Shown here in pieces: positions 1 to 7,392 of a stretch of DNA of 64,000 nucleotides. The stretch's first letter is position 1. Every line of letters begins with the position of its first letter. This stretch comes from an uncultured Oscillospiraceae bacterium (GTDB lineage Bacteria; Bacillota; Clostridia; Oscillospirales; Oscillospiraceae), in the NCBI GenBank assembly GCA_947629245.1, contig CANRDC010000002.1, positions 1-64,000 of the forward strand, in the 5' to 3' direction. Below the pieces are notes generated by a model. The model did not search any database. It was not told the DNA's origin and saw nothing but the letters and a program-made list of their open reading frames with translations. The position numbers and the translations under genes are program-made.

Positions 1-870
1 TCCTTCTGCTGCAATGAGAGTCATATATTGTCTCTTAAAGTGACAGGAGGAGGAAAAATGGGAGGTTGGGGTAAAGGTGAAATTGTAAATGTTACTATAA
101 AGGATTACCTCACACGCTCAAAAACATTCAAACATATAACTAAACTGTGGTATGCACCTATTGAGTTTCCAGAAGCGCAACTACCTTTCGATCCTTGGAT
201 GGTAGGTGTATGGATTGGAGACGGATGTAGCGACGGTAAAAATAGCATAACAAAACCGGATCAACTCATACAGTCGGAAATAGCTCTTTGGGCAGAATCA
301 ATAGGTGCAACATGGAGGCTAACAAAAAGCAATAAGGAGAATGATACCATTTGTATTCAGTCAAATGAGCATGGATACCATAAAGTAACCAACCCGCTTA
401 AGAAAATCGCCATACTCTGCACGCACCCGGAAAAGAAATGTAAATACATTCCTTTAGAGTATCTACGAGCTTCAAGAAAGCAACGTCTTGAACTTCTAGC
501 CGGGCTTATAGATACAGATGGTTACAGCAACAACGGTCTTGGTTATGAGATAGCTACGAAATATGAAACTTTAGCTGACGGCATTATGCAACTATGTCGT
601 GGGCTAGGTTTTAGATGTACGAGAAGACTAGTACAAAAAGGTATCAAATCTCTTAATTTCGTTGGTTGGTATTGGAGAATACAAATCTCAGGAGACTTAA
701 CGCAGATACCGTGTCGAGGTCATAAAAAGATCACTTCTATGAAGAATAGAGTTGATCCCACAATGACTGGGTTTACACTTGAGGACATTGGTGAGCAAAA
801 GTATTATGGGTTTGAACTAGAAGGTCCTGACAAGCTGTTCTTGCTGTGGGACCATCTTGTAACACATAAT
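1..870 (+). mobile_element. Intein with LAGLIDADG homing endonuclease, C-terminal part, in helicase Walker A
   Basis: Two LAGLIDADG-type helices are visible: WMVGVWIGDG (around 196-225) and LLAGLIDTDG (around 493-522). They are the paired active-site helices of an intein homing endonuclease. The C-terminal splice junction is HLVTHN followed by T, the canonical His-Asn/nucleophile arrangement, ending at base 870. A block-B-like NESHIL lies at the window edge, so only about the first 70-100 intein residues are missing. Both endonuclease Asp positions are kept, so the element may still home. Confidence 0.88.
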
Positions 871-1935
871 ACGACTCTTCTTGTCAATTACTTACGTGCA
901 TATCCGACGCTCACAACATGCGTTATAGCACCTGGGGTCGATCTCGTCAAACAACTCTACGATGACATCACCGGAAAGTTCGGACTGCCCGGGCGCAGGG
1001 TCCACCTCGTCCACGGAGCGAAGAACATCAAGGGACCTGTTCTCCCGGGAGACGTGGTGGTATGCTCCGCCGACTCCCTCGGGAAGCTGGATAGCACCCA
1101 GTATGACCTCATGCTGGCAGATGAGCCCCACGAGCTTGTGACGAACGAGCGTATCACGGCGATAGACGCCTTTACAAGGGCGAGACGTATTGGATTCGGC
1201 GCCACCCTCACCGGCCGCTTTGACGGACGCGATAAGCTGATAGAAGGTCTATTCGGCCCAGTCATCGTTGAGCGTACCTACAAGGAAGCCGTAGCCGAGG
1301 GAGCCATCTGCCCATTGAATGTCCTCTTCCTGGACATCGAACTTATGCCTAGAAACTACTATAACAGGCTCCGGGCATATGACGGGATGTTCTTTAAGAA
1401 CGAGGAGATGTGTAACCTCATCAAACGCATCTGTGACGAGGTTGTACCTGCTGACTTCCAGACGCTTATATTTATCAAGCACGAGAAGCAGGCAGACCTC
1501 CTCCAGGACACCATAGGACGCGATACCTGCGTGGCGATGGCGAAGAAGCTCACCATGAAGGAGCGAGATGAAGTGACGGCCAAGCTGAAGAGTAACACCA
1601 TCAAGCGTTGCTTGTGCAGCAAGATCTACGTAAAAGGCGTAACCTTCAGCGACGTCCGCGTACTCATCAATGCAGAGGCAGGAGGCAACAACACCTCCTC
1701 CATCCAGAAACCGGGAAGACTAGCCGAGATACGCCCCGGGAAGAAGTGCGGGATTATCATCGACTTCTTCTTCCGTGAAGCGCCCGGCTACGAAGGAGTA
1801 GACGCTAAGGGAGCATGGCGCTCACTTATCGCTGACTCCAGGAATAGAAAGAAAGCGTATTCCGACAAGGGGTATGAGATAGCACATTGTGCAAGTATGG
1901 AAGAACTCAAAACGAAGTTTAATACCTTAATATGA
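1..1935 (+). CDS. SF2 DEAD/DEAH-type helicase carrying an intein (5' end outside window)
   Basis: The frame is open from base 1, so the true start lies upstream. Bases 1-870 encode the end of an intein and 871-1935 the C-extein, which is a superfamily 2 helicase. The C-extein resumes as TTLLVNYLRAY, the residues that follow the GKT of Walker A, so the intein sits inside the P-loop. Motif II reads DEPHE, motif III is GATLTGR, and motif VI is QKPGRLAEIRPGK near 1705-1745. The family includes phage UvsW-like and RAD25-like helicases that remodel replication and recombination intermediates. The gene overlaps the next by 4 bp (ATGA). The helicase call is secure; the exact subfamily is not. Confidence 0.85.
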   Translation, partial: SFCCNESHILSLKVTGGGKMGGWGKGEIVNVTIKDYLTRSKTFKHITKLWYAPIEFPEAQLPFDPWMVGVWIGDGCSDGKNSITKPDQLIQSEIALWAESIGATWRLTKSNKENDTICIQSNEHGYHKVTNPLKKIAILCTHPEKKCKYIPLEYLRASRKQRLELLAGLIDTDGYSNNGLGYEIATKYETLADGIMQLCRGLGFRCTRRLVQKGIKSLNFVGWYWRIQISGDLTQIPCRGHKKITSMKNRVDPTMTGFTLEDIGEQKYYGFELEGPDKLFLLWDHLVTHNTTLLVNYLRAYPTLTTCVIAPGVDLVKQLYDDITGKFGLPGRRVHLVHGAKNIKGPVLPGDVVVCSADSLGKLDSTQYDLMLADEPHELVTNERITAIDAFTRARRIGFGATLTGRFDGRDKLIEGLFGPVIVERTYKEAVAEGAICPLNVLFLDIELMPRNYYNRLRAYDGMFFKNEEMCNLIKRICDEVVPADFQTLIFIKHEKQADLLQDTIGRDTCVAMAKKLTMKERDEVTAKLKSNTIKRCLCSKIYVKGVTFSDVRVLINAEAGGNNTSSIQKPGRLAEIRPGKKCGIIIDFFFREAPGYEGVDAKGAWRSLIADSRNRKKAYSDKGYEIAHCASMEELKTKFNTLI

Positions 1936-2768
1936 ACACAGTATACATAGATGGCAAACTAGTACCACAAGATAATATCATTGCATATTTCTCGGATGAG
2001 GTTAAAGAGAAGTTCAACGAACGTGCCCTCAAGGCGCTCATAGCTCTTCTCACATGTGAAGTCTGTGAGAACCACGAGGGAACCATTAATGTCGACAACA
2101 AAGACGTCCTAGACATGCTTAAGATCCGTTGGGACGGCCTCACCGACGAAGACCGGGAACTCATCGAGAATGACCAGCTCCTGGCATGGGAGATGGAAAG
2201 TCCCGAAGGCGCCTACATCGTCTTCCCGGAACGCTGGAGCACCTATATGGCGCCTGTGGGGGAAATGATCATGCGTCTGGAAGGGCAATTCGGGTTTGAA
2301 AAGAAATGTATCTACTCCACCAACACGGATAGCGAGAATTGGTATCTGACAAGTGACGGCAAGACCCTGTGCTGCGACGTAGACCTCGTATTTATCCTGC
2401 CTTGGCTGGAGAAGCGGGTACGCCTCGCCGGGTTCGGGCGTTACGAGATCCATCACCAGAAGGACAAACGTCTCTGGGCGCCTGATCCGATGCTACACAT
2501 TGTTCTAAGTGTCAGCAAGTGCCAGCATGACGGCATATTCGACCTCATGGATCACGGGTTCATTGAGGATTACGTAGCCAGGCGCCGCAAGTTGATCAGT
2601 AACGACAAATGCATCGAAATCATTCAGAAGGAACTAAATTGCGACTTCGAGATGGCTTATCAAATGATGCGTACATTCTACGAGCAATTTGGCAATGCTG
2701 GCGAAGAAACCTGCGAATTGGTCTTGCATCCGAATATAAAACGTGATAGTTTCCTCGTAGTACCATGA
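1932..2768 (+). CDS. Unrecognised phage protein, 278 aa
   Basis: I recognise no family. The protein is acidic and soluble, with no signal peptide or membrane segment. A hydrophobic patch near residues 150-160 (VDLVFILPWL) is too short and charged at its edges to be a confident membrane helix. It starts inside the helicase stop codon (4-bp overlap) and its own stop overlaps the next start by 4 bp, so it belongs to the helicase operon. Codon use matches its neighbours. A replication-linked role is possible from context only. Confidence 0.75.
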   Translation: MNTVYIDGKLVPQDNIIAYFSDEVKEKFNERALKALIALLTCEVCENHEGTINVDNKDVLDMLKIRWDGLTDEDRELIENDQLLAWEMESPEGAYIVFPERWSTYMAPVGEMIMRLEGQFGFEKKCIYSTNTDSENWYLTSDGKTLCCDVDLVFILPWLEKRVRLAGFGRYEIHHQKDKRLWAPDPMLHIVLSVSKCQHDGIFDLMDHGFIEDYVARRRKLISNDKCIEIIQKELNCDFEMAYQMMRTFYEQFGNAGEETCELVLHPNIKRDSFLVVP

Positions 2769-3142
2769 ATATCGACAACATCTCATTGGAGCAATTTTAC
2801 CTGTTCTATAAGCTGGGAGCCGGATTAACCATTGTAGCAACATCTATCCTCGTGATAGCCATTGCCTACATCTGCATGATCCCCTTGTGGATCTCTCTAT
2901 TCGAGAACAAACTCCTGGCATCATCAAAATGCATTAAGAGCTTCATTGCTCTTGGAATCGTCGGCGTACTTTCAGCCGCTGCCTGCGCCGTCTTCCCGGG
3001 AAAGGGAGATATGCAGACATTCATCGCTATGAAGTACGGCGACCGTGTATTGGCCAGCAAGGAATTTGGCGAACTGTTTGACGCAGTGAAGACCAGAATC
3101 CAGCAGCAGGCCGAGGAACAAGTTTCTCATGTGACACAGTAA
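2765..3142 (+). CDS. Small membrane protein, two transmembrane segments
   Basis: 125 aa. Two hydrophobic stretches are clear, at about residues 17-46 and 59-77, followed by a charged C-terminal helix (about 85-125) rich in Gln, Glu and Lys. The start overlaps the upstream stop (ATGA). It is the last gene before a strong terminator at 3169-3203, so it ends the helicase transcription unit. Two helices with a charged tail is compatible with a holin or an inner-membrane accessory protein, but nothing specific identifies it. Confidence 0.72.
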   Translation: MNIDNISLEQFYLFYKLGAGLTIVATSILVIAIAYICMIPLWISLFENKLLASSKCIKSFIALGIVGVLSAAACAVFPGKGDMQTFIAMKYGDRVLASKEFGELFDAVKTRIQQQAEEQVSHVTQ

Positions 3143-3168
3143 ACAACACATCAGCATCCATACGCGCA

Positions 3169-3203
3169 GCCCAGGGGAGCTTCGGTTCCCCTGGGCGTTT
3201 CAT
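3169..3203 (+). terminator. Rho-independent terminator
   Basis: A 12-bp stem (gcccaggggagc at 3169-3180 with gttcccctgggc at 3185-3196, one G-U pair) closes a TTCG tetraloop and is followed by a T-rich stretch. It separates the helicase unit from the gene at 3209. Confidence 0.85.
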
Positions 3204-3208
3204 TTATT

Positions 3209-3706
3209 ATGGTAAATATAAGACACAGCTATACAGATGGAAGATTGACGTATCCGGCGGAATGGGACTACGAGGGTGGAGAAGATCGAGACACCGAAGG
3301 TGAGCTCACATTCAAACTCCAGGTAGAAACCATTGTCGGGAAACAATCTGAATTGGAGTACACCATCAAAAAGAACCTCGCTGAAGAGGTGAAGTTCTGG
3401 GACGCAACCTGCGGACCATTTGAATTGTACGTGGACGGCTACCGGGTAATGGCTACCACACCTGAAGGATCACTCGTCATCGTCGCAGACATCGAGCTGA
3501 CGGGACCGTGCTACTTCACGTGGAACTATTACAAGGACTTGAGGTACCCCGACGAGAAGCCGGACACAGAAGATGACATGATTGACCGGGAGATGGCAGG
3601 CTGTGAGATCGATGATCCTCAGATGTTCATCAAGCCCGGATGTATTGAAATTAAGGCACTTAAGGCACAATATGAAAAAGATTCCTATTCAACCGAAGAA
3701 TACTAA
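3209..3706 (+). CDS. Unrecognised protein, 165 aa
   Basis: No family is recognised. It is an acidic protein with alternating hydrophobic and charged residues typical of beta-rich folds and no membrane segment. The first ATG after the terminator is used. The stop is 4 bp before the ATG at 3711, so the two genes are probably co-transcribed. A longer reading of the downstream frame starting at 3582 inside this gene was not preferred. Confidence 0.7.
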   Translation: MVNIRHSYTDGRLTYPAEWDYEGGEDRDTEGELTFKLQVETIVGKQSELEYTIKKNLAEEVKFWDATCGPFELYVDGYRVMATTPEGSLVIVADIELTGPCYFTWNYYKDLRYPDEKPDTEDDMIDREMAGCEIDDPQMFIKPGCIEIKALKAQYEKDSYSTEEY

Positions 3707-3710
3707 TACC

Positions 3711-5387
3711 ATGAGCAGAGAACCAGAAGCAAAAGTAGAATCCATCCACGCGGATGAAGTGAAATGCATATTGAAGAACGCGGGCTTTGACTACGTCATC
3801 GGTAAGGACAACCCGAATCCACCAAAGCCCGACAACCTGAAAGAATGGGTTGAGGTTAAGATCCCGTTCTCCGGGTTCTATGAGTCCGTGTGGACACTAC
3901 AGATCGACAACATCCTGGACAGGGAGTGGGACGATGCCGACTACGAGCGAAAGAAGCTCGCCACGGATGATGTATGGAAGAGCCCTGCATTCCGGGAGCT
4001 CCGAGATAATCTCACAAACGAGGACCTGCGGAAGCTCCTGAATGGAACTCACTATGTAGAGTTCGATGTTCCGGTTGACACCGAAGGCATCTATAACGCC
4101 GTCATCGACCGGGTCGAGGAAGCGATCAAGGATGCTCTGAGCCGTCACTTTGATGACAAGGAGGACCTGGATATTACCCTCATCTTCAAGGACTGCATTC
4201 ACCCGAGGGAATATAACTTCTATAGTGATTCCCTGTATGTATGGATCCGGAAGGACATCATGGATGATCTCTGTGACGAACGTCTCTTTGAGATGGACTT
4301 CTATAAGAATTACGCGTGGTATTGGAGTACCTCCCATGATGGCTTCATTCCATTCCATGACTACGAGGACTTCTTCAACAAGGAAAGCTCCATCTGTCGC
4401 AATACGGTCATGCTTGCCCTTTGTGCCTTAGGACTTGAGGACCATGATCCGGAATTGACAGAAGCCTATCCTGAGAAAGAATGGAGACAGCATTGCAACC
4501 TCAGTGAAGTATCTGTCTCCAACCGGATCGACATCGATGCGGTGGATAATAGCGAGCTGTACTTCGACTATAGTAAAGCTAACTACTATTGCATCAGCAG
4601 GATGCCAATGAAGTCACTCCTGGATAGCATACCTTGTGATCCAACGTTCCACAATGAAAAACCTGCTACGGACATTCTGCTCCGTAACTGGGAGAAACTC
4701 ACTGATGAGCAAATAGCAGGAATCATCCACCGGGCAAAGATCGACCTCATCTGGGGAAGACCCAAAGTCTTCACCAGGTTCTGGAACATGGAGAAATTCC
4801 GTAAGGTAAATATACCGTTCGACGGATCCTGGGACAGCAGGTGGGACCAGCACATCGACGATGTCTGCGCCAACTTCAACCACGACAAGGTCATGAATGT
4901 GGACCCGGAGTTTAACAATAGGCTTACGGAGCATATTTCCTGTTCTCCTCAGTTCAAGTACTGGCTGTCTGAGGCCGGGAAGGATGACATGGTAGGCCTC
5001 CTGAATGGATCCTATCGGCTGAACATCCAGATCCCGGTCTACATGAAATGGGTGGCTGACTCCCAGTATACTGTATTCCAACAGTATCTGAAGAACAATA
5101 TGAAGCTGGACGTGGAGTTCCTCGATACGGCTGTGGACGGTATCAACGATCCAAAGCAGAAGAATGAACTCCTGGGCATTGTAAGTAGTGCAGATGCGAA
5201 GAAGCTGATGTTGCTGAGTAAGAATACCTACGCTGAGAAGGACGTTATCCCGTTCATGGACTGGATCAACGCACCTGAAACCATCGTAGACACAATCGAT
5301 TACGAAGCAGTCAAGTTCGGACTCAAGGTCAACAACTACCTTGAGTTTGAGAACATCAACATTGTTGGAGTAGAATGGGAGAAATAA
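3711..5387 (+). CDS. Unrecognised protein with internal domain duplication, 558 aa
   Basis: The ATG at 3711 is chosen because it follows the upstream stop by 4 bp. Two halves of the protein resemble each other. VEVKIPFSGFYESVW...LLNGTHYVEFDVPV (about residues 47-120) matches KVNIPFDGSWDSRWD...LLNGSYRLNIQIPV (about 364-445) in order and spacing, so the gene arose by duplication of a module of roughly 75-100 aa. The protein is acidic and rich in Asp, Trp and Tyr. No catalytic motif is visible and the function is unknown. It is 1 bp from the next gene. Confidence 0.75.
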   Translation: MSREPEAKVESIHADEVKCILKNAGFDYVIGKDNPNPPKPDNLKEWVEVKIPFSGFYESVWTLQIDNILDREWDDADYERKKLATDDVWKSPAFRELRDNLTNEDLRKLLNGTHYVEFDVPVDTEGIYNAVIDRVEEAIKDALSRHFDDKEDLDITLIFKDCIHPREYNFYSDSLYVWIRKDIMDDLCDERLFEMDFYKNYAWYWSTSHDGFIPFHDYEDFFNKESSICRNTVMLALCALGLEDHDPELTEAYPEKEWRQHCNLSEVSVSNRIDIDAVDNSELYFDYSKANYYCISRMPMKSLLDSIPCDPTFHNEKPATDILLRNWEKLTDEQIAGIIHRAKIDLIWGRPKVFTRFWNMEKFRKVNIPFDGSWDSRWDQHIDDVCANFNHDKVMNVDPEFNNRLTEHISCSPQFKYWLSEAGKDDMVGLLNGSYRLNIQIPVYMKWVADSQYTVFQQYLKNNMKLDVEFLDTAVDGINDPKQKNELLGIVSSADAKKLMLLSKNTYAEKDVIPFMDWINAPETIVDTIDYEAVKFGLKVNNYLEFENINIVGVEWEK

Positions 5388-5388
5388 T

Positions 5389-5815
5389 ATGCAGATATTC
5401 AATCCAGTATTAATCCTACCCGTCAAAGACAAAGATGGTTACAAACTGGCGGGGACGTTTATCGTCCCCTCCAATGCATTGTTCAAGCTGAATGAGCAGT
5501 ATGGGTCTGTAGCATGGGACGTCATGAGGCGTCTCATGCATACACCTCAACTTGTCTGTTGGCTAGGTGAACGAGATAACACATTTGAACTTGATTCCCG
5601 GATTGGGAGGATTGTTGACTTTGGTTCATGGGGTAACTCTGATGACGCATCAGGCATCACCTTTAATAATGGTGACACTGCTCATGTAGATCATACGAGA
5701 AGTACTCTGCATAAACCAGTTAACAGTCTTCTTGTTAATCATTCTTCCAAAACTTACGTCAACCTGAAAACTTGGTCAGACCGGGTAAGTGATGATCCTG
5801 ATAACGAGTATCGAT
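5389..5815 (+). CDS. 5' exon of an intron-split gene (unrecognised product)
   Basis: This is the N-terminal exon. Without splicing the frame would end at 5835. The proposed junction is after T5815: the exon end UCGAU pairs with GUCGA at 5841-5845, forming a P1 helix with the required terminal U-G pair. Joining 5389-5815 to 6406-6707 restores one open frame of 243 codons (242 aa), and the junction reads NEYR-SHPLPILTAAGNDEG. The spliced protein has no family I recognise. Its neighbours suggest it belongs to the operon starting at 3209. The exact splice bases are inferred; a U5825/G6400 junction also restores frame but has a poor P1. Confidence 0.7.
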
Positions 5816-6149
5816 ACGGTACCTTCAGGGAGTAATCCCTGTCGAACAAGAAAGTGAATTGCTGGAACACCTAAGGGTAGCCTAGCCTACCTATGGCAAT
5901 CAGCAGCCGAGCCTACAGAATTCCTAATAGGTAATGCTAAGGAAACTGTAGGAAGGTTCAACGACTATTCCTAACGGAAGTAGGGGGAAAGCTCTCCCGA
6001 AGTACTCCTACCTAGTAATAGGTAGATGATATAGTCTGTGCTGCATCGAAAGATGCAGGAAGCCCCACCCCGACACAGGTGGATAAGCCTGCTAGGAGTA
6101 GCGACCCTGGTAGAACAAGAACCATGGCAACTATGTTGACCAAGTGTGA

Positions 6150-6326
6150 GATATAGTGAAGGCAGACAAATGGTACCCATCAACACAATTATGCAGTAAT
6201 TGTGGATCCCGACAGAAACTAACCTTAACACAGCGGGTATACAAATGTCCTCATTGTGGGTTAGAAATGGATCGAGACCTCAATGCTGCTATAAATCTTT
6301 CTCACTACCCAGGGTCACTGGGTTAA
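6150..6326 (+). pseudogene. tnpB: TnpB (IS200/IS605 OrfB) C-terminal remnant inside the intron
   Basis: The frame opens after a stop at 6147-6149 (possible GTG at 6156) and ends at TAA 6324-6326. It encodes only the last part of TnpB: the WYPSTQLCSNCG half of the zinc ribbon, its partner YKCPHCG, and the RuvC-III signature MDRDLNAAINL with its catalytic Asp. The N-terminal about 300 residues with the other two RuvC acidic residues are absent, so it cannot be an active nuclease by itself. It is either decay of an intron-borne TnpB or a minimal leftover kept because the overlapping RNA is needed. Confidence 0.88.
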
Positions 6327-6384
6327 TGCTCGTGGAGGGAGTAGTACCTAACTTCGGTTAGTAGGCTCCCGGTGAAACGAGAAG
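6306..6384 (+). ncRNA. Omega-RNA-like / IS200-IS605 right-end structure, copy 1
   Basis: The blocks gctcgtggag (6328-6337) and cggtgaaacgagaag (6370-6384) bracket a hairpin with a TTCG tetraloop (ctaac...gttag near 6349-6362) and a ggaggg/ctccc helix. CTCG and CGAG can close the whole structure. A GTGGAG ... TGAAGCnnGAAG layout is what I know from tnpB 3' ends, where it forms the 3' part of the guide RNA scaffold. It overlaps the tnpB remnant stop. A related copy is at 13388-13487. Confidence 0.65.
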
Positions 6385-6405
6385 GTCAACTTAGACCATG
6401 ACAGG

Positions 6406-6707
6406 CTCATCCTCTACCAATTCTGACAGCAGCTGGGAATGATGAAGGAGGAGGAACCTACTATGGGTCGAACATGTTCATGGTAGGATTCTGGAGTTGG
6501 GCATTGTTAGAAGGAATGGATCTGGAAGATGAACAGCATCTCCGGGAAGTAGGGTATCAGGAGATCGAAGCTTTGTTCAAAGTTAGCCAAGCTCCGGGTA
6601 AAGAAAGTGAACCTGAGGACTACTTGATTAACTGTGAACAAGTTGCTGAAGACATGTCAGATCTTGTTATTCAAGATATGGCTTATGAGCCTCTAAAATT
6701 GCCTTAA
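6406..6707 (+). CDS. 3' exon of the intron-split gene
   Basis: The frame is open from 6402 (after a stop at 6399-6401) to TAA at 6705-6707. It begins SHPLPILTAAGNDEGG and continues through a Trp-rich stretch (GFWSWALLEGM) to an acidic helical tail. An ATG at 6474 could start a 77-aa protein, but the open frame upstream of it, in phase with the 5' exon, shows that the coding continues across the intron. The family is unrecognised. Confidence 0.7.
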
Positions 6708-6796
6708 AAAGGCCTTTTGAAGTTCTAGAGGATAAACTATACCTAAAAAGACTAAAAACGATTTCTAGACCCCTTCTAGACGTTTTTAGAGGTAAA

Positions 6797-6952
6797 ACCG
6801 GGAAAAGAGGTGAAGACAGATTTTGTCTGAAGTAGTCAGAGTCTGTCAGAGGTAGGCAGAGTCTGTCAGAACCGGGAAAAGGAAGACAGAGTTTGTTAGA
6901 GGAAGACAACGTTGGTCAAAATCTGCCAAAGTCTGACAGATGTTTTGGTCAC
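6797..6952. repeat. Iteron-like short repeats
   Basis: Degenerate copies of a roughly 16-bp unit occur at about 6812 (gaagacagattttgtctga), 6837 (cagagtctgtcagagg), 6856 (gcagagtctgtcaga), 6883 (gaagacagagtttgttaga), 6903 (aagacaacgttggtca) and 6931 (gtctgacaga). ACCGGGAAAAG occurs twice (about 6797 and 6870). Copies are spaced irregularly by about 17-25 bp. Confidence 0.65.
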
Positions 6953-6983
6953 TTGTTTTCATCTTTCAAAAAATGCCCTTCCT

Positions 6984-7007
6984 CGCGTGCGCGCTGCGCG
7001 CGCGCGT
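6984..7007. repeat. Alternating CG tract
   Basis: A run of alternating C and G (cgcgtgcgcgctgcgcgcgc and onward) lies in otherwise AT-rich intergenic DNA. Such alternating purine-pyrimidine DNA can adopt Z-DNA. A sister tract lies at 43536-43554 in another gene-free spot. Confidence 0.8.
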
Positions 7008-7051
7008 AATGTTCCGTAGGAACTAAGGTATATATTAATACAATGGGGGTA

Positions 7052-7088
7052 GATAGTTAGTCTCCCCCGTAGGGGGAGAGTAACTATC
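7052..7088. promoter_or_regulatory. Long near-perfect inverted repeat
   Basis: gatagttagtctccccc (7052-7068) and gggggagagtaactatc (7072-7088) pair over 17 bp with one mismatch and a 3-nt loop. No T-run follows, so it is not an obvious terminator. It may be an operator, an attenuator or an origin-associated hairpin. Confidence 0.75.
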
Positions 7089-7296
7089 GTAGGGGGTTAG
7101 ACGATTTTGACCTCAAACTAACTCTCAAAATTTCCCCTTCTACCAAAATTATTGTTATGTATTGTGATTCAGATGCTTGTGACTTTTACGTAAATATATG
7201 CACACTGTGCATCAACGAGTTACGACTTCTGCTTTCACCCGGCTTACCCTGTTTTTGGGTATGTCAGAAAAATGTAGGAAATCTACGTTTTTCTTC

Positions 7297-7324
7297 TTGC
7301 ATTGTTCAGGTCATCTGCTAAGAT
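7297..7324 (+). promoter_or_regulatory. Candidate sigma70-type promoter for the gene at 7393
   Basis: TTGCAT (7297-7302), 16 bp, TAAGAT (7319-7324). The leader to the ATG at 7393 would be about 60 nt and contains AAAGGA about 10 nt before the start, one of the few plausible Shine-Dalgarno sites in the window. Confidence 0.45.
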
Positions 7325-7392
7325 GACGTCGTCCTATGAAGGGACCATTATTCAAGAAAAACCAAATCATCGATTAGAAAGGAAAACATACT

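Larger units (their letters stand above)
5816..6405 (+). ncRNA. Group I intron (subgroup IA-like), IStron-like
   Basis: The catalytic core is recognisable. AATTGCTGGAACACCTAAG (about 5858-5876) leads into P3/P4 with GGCAATCAGCAGCC (about 5895-5909). P7 is formed by GGTTCAACGACTA (about 5955-5967) and GATATAGTCT (about 6028-6037), and a following hairpin has a GAAA loop (about 6040-6057). These segments are the P/Q/R/S consensus of phage group I introns. The last intron base is proposed as G6405. The 3' half contains a TnpB zinc-ribbon remnant and an IS200/IS605-type right end. The combination of a self-splicing core with tnpB resembles the IStrons of clostridia. Confidence 0.85.
6708..7392. 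other. Long non-coding region with hairpins, iterated motif and CG tract
   Basis: No credible gene lies in these 685 bases. From left to right: an AT-rich hairpin (ctaaaaacg 6752-6760 with cgtttttag 6781-6789), a cluster of about six degenerate copies of an AGACAGAGTYTGTYAGA-like motif with two copies of ACCGGGAAAAGR (about 6797-6952), an alternating CG tract (6984-7007), a 17-bp stem hairpin (7052-7088), and a promoter-like pair near 7297-7324. Iterated short motifs next to AT-rich DNA upstream of recombination genes fit a replication origin or a regulator-binding region. I cannot decide between these. Confidence 0.7.

Noticed and set aside
5816-6405. Group II intron
   Set aside because: No domain V hairpin with AGC and GNRA-type bulge is present, and no reverse transcriptase. 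The P7/P3 motifs are those of a group I intron.
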